Made by a program: the position numbers and the translations under genes. From contig CALSSA010000001.1 of the NCBI GenBank assembly GCA_943788875.1, forward strand, positions 248,001 through 312,000: a stretch of 64,000 bases of DNA. Direction: 5' to 3'. This DNA comes from an uncultured Pseudomonadales bacterium. GTDB taxonomy: Bacteria; Pseudomonadota; Gammaproteobacteria; Pseudomonadales; Porticoccaceae. Numbering within the stretch: the first letter of the stretch is position 1; the number at the start of each line of letters is the position of its first letter. Below are positions 54,918 to 63,081 of this stretch, piece by piece. The notes under the pieces were generated by a model that did not search any database, was not told where the DNA came from, and worked only from the letters and a program-made list of their open reading frames with translations.

Positions 54918-56260
54918 TACCTCAGCTGGTCAGAATTAATAATATCGGTATTGACATAGTCATTGAGCAGTTCATGGAACCGCTGCACGCGTTTTTCTTG
55001 ATGGGTGAGAATACAACCTTTAAAGCCACGGGAATTTAGCCCCTGCTGCTGGCTGGTGCCTATGCTCAGATCCTGGTCGGCCACATAGCCAACCGACTGT
55101 CCATCGCCATAGACACTGTGGCGGTTTTCGGCCCATTCCAACGGCATAGGACCAATAGGTGTAATAACTTCTTTCATCCCCTCAACCGGTGGTGCAAGTA
55201 CCCAGTGATGGAAAACGCATTTTTGTGGATCCGTTGGATGGGGTTCGGTACGCAGAATCTGGCACTGCTCTGGGGACATGGTAATCGTCAAATTGGGGAA
55301 CAGGGTGCAGTGAAAATAATCCACCAGCTGCTGATCGCTCATATTTTCATAATTGGTATAGCCTATCTCTGGGCCCATGCGCCGCTTCGCCGCCACTATC
55401 GCCTCGCGAATATCACCGGTGTGGCCCTTAAAGTCCTCGGGGTCAAGACCCCAGGCCCGAGCCACATCATCCAGCGGCGCAGGCACTTCTCCGGTTTCAA
55501 ACTCTGGGGTTCTGGTGGTAGCCTGATGGCCTTTCATCCACATGGAATTGTGGCCGGTTTCATACATCTCAAAAACAGTGTCAGACAGGCCATCGTTGAT
55601 AAAGGTCGACAGCTCGGGATGGATAGTGGGCAGGTGATAACTTTCGTTAAAGTTATCGCGGATAATCTTCCAGTTAAAATCTGCGTCCGCCGACAGGTAC
55701 ATGACCCGAATCCAATCGTCTAAGCCATAGCTTTTCAGGCGCTCGGGCAAAGGCGCCAGCCAGTCCAGCAAAGGTGCCACATCCTCATCCATGCAGTAGA
55801 AAATAAATGGCCCCCAGATCTCGCAGCGCACCTCCGCAAGGGTCACCTTGCCGCAGGGGTTGCCATCGGGAAAGTCATCCGCGTCCTGAACATTGACCAG
55901 CACTCCGTCGGGAGCAAACTGCCAGCCATGATAGCCACAGGTAATCTTGTCACTGCCGCCAATCTCACCCAATACCAAGCGATTGCCTCGGTGGGGGCAA
56001 GAATTATAGAACGCCTTAATACTCTCATCGGCCTGACGCACCATAATCACAGATTCGGTGCCCAGATTATGCCGCACATAGTCGCCCTCCTGCTCCAACT
56101 CAGCAACCATGCCACCGAGATGCCAAACCTTGGGCCACAGATGCTGGTTCTCGAGCCCCATAAATTCTTTGGAGATATAGCGATCCGCCGTAATGGTATC
56201 TCCCCGAACCGGAAGATCAAAACCCTGGGTATAGCGAGATGTCTCTGACGGTGCAGCCAT
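54917..56260 (-). CDS. Rieske non-heme iron oxygenase, alpha subunit (3)
   Basis: A 447-residue oxygenase. The Rieske ligands are Cys88/His90 and Cys108/His111 (CPHRGNRL and CGYHGW), and the iron site is likely His209 and His214 in ESYHLPTIHPE. No beta subunit or dedicated reductase is nearby. It heads the second half of operon C, after four SDR genes and before VOC and DUF3604. It aligns poorly with the other two Rieske oxygenases, so a different substrate or step is probable. Confidence 0.9.
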   Translation of the reverse strand: MAAPSETSRYTQGFDLPVRGDTITADRYISKEFMGLENQHLWPKVWHLGGMVAELEQEGDYVRHNLGTESVIMVRQADESIKAFYNSCPHRGNRLVLGEIGGSDKITCGYHGWQFAPDGVLVNVQDADDFPDGNPCGKVTLAEVRCEIWGPFIFYCMDEDVAPLLDWLAPLPERLKSYGLDDWIRVMYLSADADFNWKIIRDNFNESYHLPTIHPELSTFINDGLSDTVFEMYETGHNSMWMKGHQATTRTPEFETGEVPAPLDDVARAWGLDPEDFKGHTGDIREAIVAAKRRMGPEIGYTNYENMSDQQLVDYFHCTLFPNLTITMSPEQCQILRTEPHPTDPQKCVFHHWVLAPPVEGMKEVITPIGPMPLEWAENRHSVYGDGQSVGYVADQDLSIGTSQQQGLNSRGFKGCILTHQEKRVQRFHELLNDYVNTDIINSDQLR

Positions 56261-56326
56261 GATATGACCTCAAAACTTAATAGTAATAGTTAAAATGTGC
56301 GTCGATAACCGCCCGGCCCGGGGGAG

Positions 56327-57088
56327 TTACTTGGCTATAAGGCCGCCATCAACTACCAGCTCAGCGCCAGTCACATAACTCGACTCATCAGAGGCAAGGA
56401 ATAGAGCACAGTTCGCCACTTCCACCGGGTAGCCCATGCGACCGAAGGGTACTGTGGCCCCCAGCTTCTCAAACTCATCTGGGTTATCACGGCGGGAATC
56501 ATTTTGGATATTGGTGTCAATCAGCCCTGGGTGCAGAGAGTTACAGCGAATACCGTCCGCCGCATGTTCTAGGGCAATACCTTTACTAAAGATTTGCACA
56601 CCTGCCTTCGCAATGCCATACACAGAGACACCGGGAATACCGCGCAGCGCAGCAACCGAAGACATATTGACAATAGAACCACCGCCAGACGCAATCATGG
56701 CGGGAAGTGCTTTTTTACAGCCAAAGAAAACACTGCGAATATTTACATCCATCTGCAGGTCGTAATCCGCGGTCGAGTACTCGCTGATAGGCCGCATCAA
56801 CGCGATACCAGCATTATTAACCAGCACATTGAGACCACCAAAACGCTCAACGGCGGCGTCAATAACTTGCTGCCAACGGTTTTCATCGACCACGTTTTGC
56901 TCCATGGTCAAGACCTCGGCACCCATAGCCGTCAGCTCTTTCTCTACAGCAGCTAGCCCAACCATATCAATATCAGTCAACACCAACTTAGCGCCCTCTT
57001 CAGCAAAGCGAACGGCAATAGCATGACCCAGACCAGGGTTGGAGGCAGCACCGGTAATAATGGCAACTTTATTTAACAATCTAGACAT
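56327..57088 (-). CDS. Short-chain dehydrogenase/reductase (SDR 5)
   Basis: A 253-residue classical SDR: ITGAASNPGLGHAIA, NNAG, Ser and YGIAK, and the end VVDGGLIAK. The two extra residues in the glycine motif (AASNPGLG) are a small departure from TGxxxGxG. The frame is open upstream to 57163, but ATG at 57088 has AGGGGA seven bases before it and gives the usual N-terminus (MSRLLNKVAIITG). Part of operon C. Confidence 0.91.
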   Translation of the reverse strand: MSRLLNKVAIITGAASNPGLGHAIAVRFAEEGAKLVLTDIDMVGLAAVEKELTAMGAEVLTMEQNVVDENRWQQVIDAAVERFGGLNVLVNNAGIALMRPISEYSTADYDLQMDVNIRSVFFGCKKALPAMIASGGGSIVNMSSVAALRGIPGVSVYGIAKAGVQIFSKGIALEHAADGIRCNSLHPGLIDTNIQNDSRRDNPDEFEKLGATVPFGRMGYPVEVANCALFLASDESSYVTGAELVVDGGLIAK

Positions 57089-57131
57089 AGGAATTTCCCC
57101 TGTTATTATTTTTAATAATTTAATGTAACGT

Positions 57132-57887
57132 TTATATGGCGTTCCAGCCACCGTCGACTTCAAGCAAACTTCCGGTGCTAAAAGACGATAAATCTGATGC
57201 TAAAAACATCACACCATTGGCCACCTCTTCAGGCGTACCAAGGCGCTTAATCGCATGTTTTGTAGCCAGCACTGATAGATCCTTAACCAGACTCACCACT
57301 AAAGGCGTGGCAACATTGCCGGGACATATGGCATTAATACGAATATCCCGCTCGGCATATTCCACCGCCACGGTTCGGGTCAAACCCGCCACCGCAAACT
57401 TGCTGGTGACATAGGGGGACGCATTGGGAAAGGTATTGCGGCTAGTCGCTGAGGCCATATTGACGATACGGCCACTGCCCTGCTTGAGCATTTGACGAAT
57501 TTCTGCCTGCATACAGAGCCACACGCCTTTGAGGTTAACCCCCATAACGCGGTCAAATTCGGCTTCGCCCACCTGATGAAATTCCTGCAGTGGCGTAGCC
57601 GTACCTGCATTATTAACGGCAATATCCAAACAGCCAAAACGCGCAACAATAGCGTCGAGCATGGCATTCACATCGGCAGAGTCACTGGCATCATTAAGCA
57701 ACCCCAGCACCTCGGCACCCGTATCTTGCAGATCTGCCACAGCACTATCCAGTGCCTCTTGGGAGATATCCGTAAGCGCAATTTTGGCCCCCGCCTTGGC
57801 AAAGGCCTGGGCACAGGCATAGCCCAAACCGGCGCCAGCGCCAGTGATCAGTACTACCTTATCTTTAAAATCAAATGTCATAGCCAT
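57132..57887 (-). CDS. Short-chain dehydrogenase/reductase (SDR 6)
   Basis: A 251-residue classical SDR with ITGAGAGLGYACA, the structural motif NNAG, the catalytic YVTSK, and LLEVDGGWNAI at the end. Asp at the end of beta-2 (LTDIS) favours NAD as cofactor. The start is ATG at 57887, with an alternative at 57881. It lies 43 bp from SDR 5 in operon C. Confidence 0.92.
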   Translation of the reverse strand: MAMTFDFKDKVVLITGAGAGLGYACAQAFAKAGAKIALTDISQEALDSAVADLQDTGAEVLGLLNDASDSADVNAMLDAIVARFGCLDIAVNNAGTATPLQEFHQVGEAEFDRVMGVNLKGVWLCMQAEIRQMLKQGSGRIVNMASATSRNTFPNASPYVTSKFAVAGLTRTVAVEYAERDIRINAICPGNVATPLVVSLVKDLSVLATKHAIKRLGTPEEVANGVMFLASDLSSFSTGSLLEVDGGWNAI

Positions 57888-57914
57888 TGTTCTTATTCTG
57901 GGTAAGGTTTAAAT

Positions 57915-58676
57915 CTAGGTAGAATTACCACCGTCGACCATATACACACCGCCAGTGCAGTAGCTGCTGTCATCACTGCCGAGGAACACCATCATGTTGG
58001 CAATCTCGTCGGGCTGACCATAGCGACCCAGAGGTGTCCCAGCCTCAACCAGCGCTTTAAAGTCTCCCGCGCCTGCCTCAGCAAAACCGTCTTCAATAGA
58101 GGTCATCATGCGGGTTTCAACCGCCCCCGGATTCACCGTATTGACGCGGATACCAAACTGAGCCACTTCCAATGCGGCACAGCGCATCAAGCCAATGACC
58201 GCGTGCTTACTGGCGTTGTAACAGGCCGTATTGGGCGAGCCCTGAACCCCAGCGCCAGATGAGGTAATCATAATGCTGCCACCACCACCATCGCGCATCA
58301 CCGGGATCACATAATGCAGCCCCAGCCATACACCGCGCACATTGACCGCCAGCACCTTATCCAAGTTAGAGACATCGGTGCTCATAATGTCACCAATCTC
58401 ACCTTCAACACCGGCATTGGCAACAAATACATCAATGCCGCCAAAGGTTTTCACACAGGCATTGACCATATTTTCAACCTGATCATCCTGAGTAACATCC
58501 ACCGCCACACAGGCGCAGAGATCAGAGCCCAGCTCATCGACGAGTGGCTGAGTATCATCAGTACCTAGGTCAGCCAACATAACTCTGGCACCTTCAGCGA
58601 CAAATTTGCGCACCGCTGCCTGGCCAATACCACCGCCAGCACCAGTGATTAAAACTACCTTATTATTAAGCTTCAC
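57915..58676 (-). CDS. Short-chain dehydrogenase/reductase (SDR 7)
   Basis: A 253-residue classical SDR: ITGAGGGIGQAAV, VANAG, Ser and YNASK, ending MVDGGNST. Asp after beta-2 (LADLG) favours NAD. It resembles the cyclopentanol and 2,5-diketo type alcohol dehydrogenases in outline. It lies between SDR 6 and SDR 8 in operon C. Confidence 0.92.
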   Translation of the reverse strand: MKLNNKVVLITGAGGGIGQAAVRKFVAEGARVMLADLGTDDTQPLVDELGSDLCACVAVDVTQDDQVENMVNACVKTFGGIDVFVANAGVEGEIGDIMSTDVSNLDKVLAVNVRGVWLGLHYVIPVMRDGGGGSIMITSSGAGVQGSPNTACYNASKHAVIGLMRCAALEVAQFGIRVNTVNPGAVETRMMTSIEDGFAEAGAGDFKALVEAGTPLGRYGQPDEIANMMVFLGSDDSSYCTGGVYMVDGGNST

Positions 58677-58710
58677 GCTGTGTCCTCTAGTCAGTTTTGC
58701 TGTTTAAACC

Positions 58711-59511
58711 CTAAGCCGCAGGTATTTCACCCGCAGCAACCATGGCATCAAATAATTCAGTGCCCAGTGGATTGCGACGCAGGCACAGGCCACCATTAAC
58801 CTGCAAATTTTCACCGGTCATAAAGCATTCAGCTGACGCGAGGAAGGTAGCTGCAGCGGCAATATCTTCACTAGTACCAATGCGGCCCAATGGGTAGCAG
58901 CTTTCAAACTCAGCCAGCAACGCCGCGCTCTTTAGAGGCTCTGCTGTCATAGGAGTTGCGGTTAAACCGGGAGAAATGCTGTTGGCACGAATGCCTTTAG
59001 GGCCATATTGATTCGCCACGCAGCGAATAAGATGGTCAGTGCCCGCTTTGGTGCCCATATAAGCAGCATGGTCATCCAGCATGATATTGGCAGTTGCGGA
59101 GGAAATTTGAATAATCGAGCCACCAGTGGCTTCCATGGTCTGAACCAGTTTTTGCAGCCATACAAATGGCCCCTTAAACTGCAGATCAATCATCTGGTCG
59201 AGCTGCTCTTCGGAGTTATCGGGCAGCGGCACCAACAGCCCCCAACCCGTAGAGTTAATAGCCACATCCAGACGCGAATGGCGCTCGACAATAGTATCGA
59301 TCATGGCATTGATTGAGGTCTTTTTGCTGAAATCGCAATACACCCAATCGCCATTGATCTCACTGGCAAGCGCACGTAAACGGTCTTCATTGCGACCGGA
59401 GACCACAACTTTCGCGCCCTCGGCAGCGAAACGACGAGCCATTACTTGGCCCATATTATCCTGGCTGGCAGCGCCCACTATAGAGACGACTTTGCCATCG
59501 AAACGGCCCAT
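58711..59511 (-). CDS. Short-chain dehydrogenase/reductase (SDR 8)
   Basis: An SDR-fold protein of 266 residues from ATG 59511 (MGRFDGKVVSIVG, with AGGGGA upstream); the frame itself is open to 59622. The glycine motif departs from the usual form (VGAASQDNMGQVMA), while YMGTK is kept. The tail VNGGLCLRRNPLGTELFD resembles that of SDR 4. It is the first gene of operon C, so the two ends of the operon encode related proteins. Confidence 0.88.
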   Translation of the reverse strand: MGRFDGKVVSIVGAASQDNMGQVMARRFAAEGAKVVVSGRNEDRLRALASEINGDWVYCDFSKKTSINAMIDTIVERHSRLDVAINSTGWGLLVPLPDNSEEQLDQMIDLQFKGPFVWLQKLVQTMEATGGSIIQISSATANIMLDDHAAYMGTKAGTDHLIRCVANQYGPKGIRANSISPGLTATPMTAEPLKSAALLAEFESCYPLGRIGTSEDIAAAATFLASAECFMTGENLQVNGGLCLRRNPLGTELFDAMVAAGEIPAA

Positions 59512-59645
59512 AAGAGTTCCCCTTGGTGTAGCTATAATTCTTATTATGCTCTGGCTGTCACAGCGCAGAGTGAAACACGATAAAACAGGCATGAATGTTT
59601 CTTTTATAGATGATATTACCAATCAACGAGGCCTGCAAGGGCTTT

Positions 59646-59711
59646 GTCATTCTGAGCCTAGTGAAGAACCTCAAGACGCGCCAGGAGATCCTTCGCTTCG
59701 CTCAGGATGAC
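59646..59711. repeat. Imperfect palindromic intergenic repeat
   Basis: GTCATTCTGAGC at 59646 and GCTCAGGATGAC ending at 59711 are the outer parts of two 27-bp arms that match at about 21 positions as inverted repeats, around AAGACGCGCCAG. This type of sequence is known to me as a dispersed intergenic repeat in diverse bacteria. It lies between the start of operon C and the TetR gene. Confidence 0.65.
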
Positions 59712-59786
59712 GGGAATAGGATAATTGGGGAAAGAAGACGGAAGTACGATGACAATGGAAACCTTGTCATCCGGGTCAAAGTTAAC

Positions 59787-59815
59787 GCAAACCTGATCTA
59801 TTCGATCAGGTTTGC
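59787..59815 (-). terminator. Perfect 12-bp hairpin at the end of the TetR gene
   Basis: GCAAACCTGATC and GATCAGGTTTGC form a perfect stem around a five-base loop. The stem includes the last codons and stop of the TetR gene. No strong T run follows, so it may terminate weakly or stabilise the transcript end. Confidence 0.55.
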
Positions 59816-60484
59816 CTCTTGGTAGATATCGTAAAGAATAGCAGTGAGGTAGGTCATTACACGTTTAGCTCGGGCCTTCTTGCGCACCGACATATGGCTC
59901 AGTGCCATACCTTTCATTAAAAACTGCACCATATCGTGGGCGCCTTCAAGTCTCGACAAGTTCTGCCAATGGGGAAATACCGCCTTGGCTGTATCGAGAA
60001 ACTGTTTCTCAAAATCTTTTTCTACTGGATCAATCACCTGACGTAACTCAGCGTCAGTGCGCGAGGCGCCCAACAGTTCCTGATAGGCCAGAAATGAGGG
60101 TAAATTGACATATTGCCAAGCAGCCTCAACGGACTCGCGTATCACCTGGTGAGTCAGAGAGCGCTGAGGGTCATCAATATCAGCCATTAACTCAAGGTAC
60201 TCTTGCAATCGTAGCTGGTGCAAATGATCAACCACAGCCCTCATTACCGACATGCGCGAGGGGAAGTGATGCATCATAGCGCCGCGAGAAACACCGGCAT
60301 AATTAGCAATTAACGCGGTTGTCGTATTTGCATAACCCAACTCAAGAAGACACTGAATTGTCGCTTCCAGTATCGCCAAACGCGTCATGGCACTTTTTTC
60401 TGCCTGCCAGCCTTTCTCATTGCGCTTTGGTCGCTTGGTTTCCGTCATCTTTACTGTCACTTTCTCTGCCTTAAATTCTTTCAT
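59798..60484 (-). CDS. TetR/AcrR family regulator
   Basis: A regulator of 228 residues from ATG 60484 (GGTGG five bases upstream; an in-frame GTG at 60496 is the alternative). The helix-turn-helix is at about residues 53-75 (NTTTALIANYAGVSRGAMMHHF). The C-terminal ligand-binding part is helical. It is the only transcriptional regulator in the island, which makes it the leading candidate for controlling operons A-C. Its own upstream region contains an inverted repeat over the promoter. The effector is unknown, perhaps an acyl-CoA or pathway intermediate. Confidence 0.92.
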   Translation of the reverse strand: MKEFKAEKVTVKMTETKRPKRNEKGWQAEKSAMTRLAILEATIQCLLELGYANTTTALIANYAGVSRGAMMHHFPSRMSVMRAVVDHLHQLRLQEYLELMADIDDPQRSLTHQVIRESVEAAWQYVNLPSFLAYQELLGASRTDAELRQVIDPVEKDFEKQFLDTAKAVFPHWQNLSRLEGAHDMVQFLMKGMALSHMSVRKKARAKRVMTYLTAILYDIYQEANLIE

Positions 60485-60547
60485 TAATGCCACCACTACA
60501 AAGTCCGTTTAAATCGGTGAAATATGTTAGCCCCCAAAAACAAGCCG

Positions 60548-60583
60548 GTGATTGTAAGTTTCTTTGAAGTTAAAAACAATCAC
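60548..60583 (-). promoter_or_regulatory. TetR gene promoter overlapped by an inverted repeat
   Basis: GTGATTGT (60548-60555) and ACAATCAC (60576-60583) are exact inverted repeats 20 bp apart. On the minus strand TTGTTT (60579-60574), a 17-bp spacer and TACAAT (60556-60551) form a promoter that lies almost wholly inside them. A further AACAATCA half-site occurs at 60635-60642. This layout suggests autorepression by the TetR protein. Confidence 0.55.
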
Positions 60584-60590
60584 GAATGCC

Positions 60591-60604
60591 TTATCTATAG
60601 ATAA
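60591..60604. promoter_or_regulatory. 14-bp perfect palindrome upstream of the TetR gene
   Basis: TTATCTATAGATAA is its own reverse complement. It lies just upstream of the predicted -35 of the TetR promoter. It may be a second operator, though AT-rich palindromes of this length can occur by chance. Confidence 0.35.
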
Positions 60605-60697
60605 ATGATTAAATTCTGAGAATTTTTGCCTCTAAACAATCAACTTAACCGCCATTTCAGCCAGCGAGCACCGCATCATTATGGGCGGGCACTTTAT

Positions 60698-61927
60698 TCA
60701 GGCTTTGCTATCGGAATAACGTTCGATAATTTGCTTGCCTAGCGCCATCTGGTGCACCTGATCCGGGCCATCGGCCTGACGGCACCAGCGGGCATAGTTA
60801 TAACCCTCAGCCATGCAGTAATCTTCTGTCAAACCACCGGCACCATGCATTTGCATAGCTCGGTCAATCACATTCTGCACCAGCAGCGGTATCGTGGTTT
60901 TTGTTGCGGCAATCATATCGATGGAGGCAGGTACCCCCTCCTCATCAATTTTGTGGCAGGTTTTTAATACCAGCAGGCGAGCCATTTCAATTTCAGAAAA
61001 CATCCGAGATATGTCTTCACGCACAGATTGATGCTTACTTAATGGACGGCCAAAAGTCACTCTGGAAGTGGCTCTCTGACAGGCCAATTCCAGCGACCGC
61101 TGAGCAGTCCCGATCAGCCGCATACAATGATGCATGCGCCCAGGCCCCAGTCGACCCTGAGCAATTTCAAAGCCACGCCCCTCACCCAGCAGCACATTTT
61201 CTGCGGGAACACGGCAGTTTTCAAAGATGAGTTCCGCATGACCTATGGGTGCATCGTCATAACCAAAGGTAGACAGAGGCCGTACCAACGTGAGGCCCGG
61301 CGTATCCTTGGGCACCAGCACCTGAGTCTGCTGCAAATGGCGGTTAGCATTGTCTGGGTCTGACTTGCCCATCACAATAAGAATCTTAGTGCGCTCATTC
61401 ATGGCGCCGGTGATAAACCACTTGCGGCCATTAAGTACCCATTCATCACCGTCTTTTACAATACTCATCTCAACATTGGTCGCATCACTCGACGCAACCT
61501 GAGGCTCCGTCATAGCGTAGGAAGAGCGGATATCACCGTTTAACAGTGGCTGCAGCCATTTATCTTGCTGTGCCTTGGTCGCGTAATTCATAAACACTTC
61601 CATATTGCCAGTGTCAGGCGCATTGCAATTAAACACCTCAGGGGACCAGATAACCCGACCCATCACCTCACACAGCGGCGCATATTCAGCAAAGCTCAAA
61701 CCACCATGATCACAGTATTCAGCATGGGATGGTGGGACAAAAAGATTCCACAGACCAGCTGCCTTAGCCTTTAATTTCAGCTCGTCCATCAGCGGCAGAG
61801 GGGCAAAACGGTTTTCCGCCGCGTCTAATTGGCGAGCATAATTTTCTTCATTGGGGTAAATGTGTTCATCGAAAAAGTCATTCAGCCGCTCGAGTATCTG
61901 CTGAGATTTTTCACTGTTATGGTACAT
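60698..61927 (-). CDS. Acyl-CoA dehydrogenase (3), ACAD10/11-like
   Basis: A 409-residue dehydrogenase with AMTEPQVASSDATN in the FAD/substrate region, LNGRKWFITGA, and the end block ARWCRQADGPDQVHQMALGKQ. The ADGPDxVH motif is typical of the ACAD10/ACAD11-like branch, which handles long or branched acyl-CoAs. Unlike the pair in operon B it stands alone, followed leftward by the TetR gene after a 200-bp regulatory gap. The start is ATG at 61927. Confidence 0.92.
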   Translation of the reverse strand: MYHNSEKSQQILERLNDFFDEHIYPNEENYARQLDAAENRFAPLPLMDELKLKAKAAGLWNLFVPPSHAEYCDHGGLSFAEYAPLCEVMGRVIWSPEVFNCNAPDTGNMEVFMNYATKAQQDKWLQPLLNGDIRSSYAMTEPQVASSDATNVEMSIVKDGDEWVLNGRKWFITGAMNERTKILIVMGKSDPDNANRHLQQTQVLVPKDTPGLTLVRPLSTFGYDDAPIGHAELIFENCRVPAENVLLGEGRGFEIAQGRLGPGRMHHCMRLIGTAQRSLELACQRATSRVTFGRPLSKHQSVREDISRMFSEIEMARLLVLKTCHKIDEEGVPASIDMIAATKTTIPLLVQNVIDRAMQMHGAGGLTEDYCMAEGYNYARWCRQADGPDQVHQMALGKQIIERYSDSKA

Positions 61928-62001
61928 ATTGGGGCTCCGCTAGAGGCCTTATTCACCAGGCCGAGTTAATAATTGAAAGACTGAGTTAGCAATTGCTACC
62001 T

Positions 62002-62865
62002 TTACCACCAGGGATAAAAGGAAGGCATGTCCGAAGTAGCACTGGACTTAAAATCCGCCTGTCGTTTTTCCATAAATGCCGACACCCCCTCCTTGCCATC
62101 AGCCGCACTGGTGTAATAAACCGCGAGGGATTCAACTTTGTGGGCTTCTATCGGATGGTCAGTCGCAGAGTTGCGATACATCATCTGTCTGATCAGCGCA
62201 GAGGACACCGGCGCAGTGTTGCTGGCAATCTCCCCGGCCATCTCATAGGCCCTGGCCAGCAAATTGTCCGGCTCGCAAACCTCATATACCAACCCGCCCT
62301 GCTGGGCGTCGCTGGCATTAAATATCTCCCCAGTCAGCATCCACTTCAACGACTGCTGCATGCCCACAATGCGAGGCAAAAACCAGGTAGAACAACCCTC
62401 AGGAGCAATACCGATCTTGCCAAACACAAACCCGATACGGGCCTTCTCAGACGCCAGGCGAATGTCCATCGCGCAGATCATGGTCGCGCCAATACCCACA
62501 GCAGCGCCGTTAATCGCAGCAATGACCGGCTTTTTACATTCATAAATTGCCAGAGTCACCTTGCCGCCACTATCACGAACACCAGGCATACTGTCCGGAT
62601 TCTCCATCTCCGCAAGGGTAGGCTGACGCCCCTCATCAAGACCAAACACATTGCCTGCTGAAGTCAGATCCATCCCAGCGCAAAATGCTTTGCCCGCACC
62701 GGTGACAACAATCACGCGAACATCATCATCTTCACTGGCGCGATAAAACGCCGCCGCCAACTCATCGCTCATTTCCAGCGTAAAAGCGTTCATGCTGTCT
62801 GGTCGATTGAGCAGCAATGTTAAAATGCCGTCCTCAACCAAATATTTAATTGTGTTGTATTCCAT
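62002..62865 (-). CDS. Enoyl-CoA hydratase/isomerase family protein
   Basis: A 287-residue crotonase-fold protein that would hydrate or isomerise an enoyl-CoA. VVTGAGKAFCAGMDLTSAG forms the first half of the oxyanion hole, and AAINGAAVGIGATMICAMDIRLA the second. FGKIGIAPEGCSTWFLPRIVG carries the Glu common in hydratases. The C-terminus extends beyond the core and ends MPSFYPWW. It is transcribed leftward just before dehydrogenase 3, with a TTTGTTTTTT element in its upstream region. Confidence 0.92.
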   Translation of the reverse strand: MEYNTIKYLVEDGILTLLLNRPDSMNAFTLEMSDELAAAFYRASEDDDVRVIVVTGAGKAFCAGMDLTSAGNVFGLDEGRQPTLAEMENPDSMPGVRDSGGKVTLAIYECKKPVIAAINGAAVGIGATMICAMDIRLASEKARIGFVFGKIGIAPEGCSTWFLPRIVGMQQSLKWMLTGEIFNASDAQQGGLVYEVCEPDNLLARAYEMAGEIASNTAPVSSALIRQMMYRNSATDHPIEAHKVESLAVYYTSAADGKEGVSAFMEKRQADFKSSATSDMPSFYPWW

Positions 62866-62980
62866 AATCAGTCCTTGTTAAGCCATCAATCAATGGGAGA
62901 GAGCAGCGACTTGCCAACCTAGGTGAAGAGTTTAAAAGGCAAACTCTCGATACATTTAGGGCTCAGATATTAGCATCAGT

Positions 62981-62996
62981 AAAAAAAACAAACTAG
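62981..62996 (-). promoter_or_regulatory. CTAGTTTGTTTTTTTT element upstream of the hydratase gene
   Basis: On the minus strand this element matches the GTTTGTTTTTT core seen before operon A and the TonB receptor gene. TATCTG stands 16 bp after its TTGTTT and could serve as a poor -10. The rest of the 62866-63081 gap holds the lysS terminator. Confidence 0.35.
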
Positions 62997-63042
62997 AATA
63001 ACTTTTATTTTTTAATAAATATCTTATTGGTCTGAACACAAA

Positions 63043-63066
63043 AAAGCCCAGCAATAGCTGGGCTTT
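63043..63066 (-). terminator. Rho-independent terminator of lysS
   Basis: AAAGCCCAGC and GCTGGGCTTT form a perfect 10-bp stem with loop AATA. Read leftward, it follows the lysS stop codon and is succeeded by a run of T. Confidence 0.9.
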
Positions 63067-63081
63067 ATTTAGTCGGCGCTT

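Noticed and set aside
61993-62661. Open frame of 222 codons on the plus strand opposite the enoyl-CoA hydratase
   Set aside because: The minus-strand frame has full crotonase motifs. The plus-strand translation is rich in His and Arg and resembles no family.
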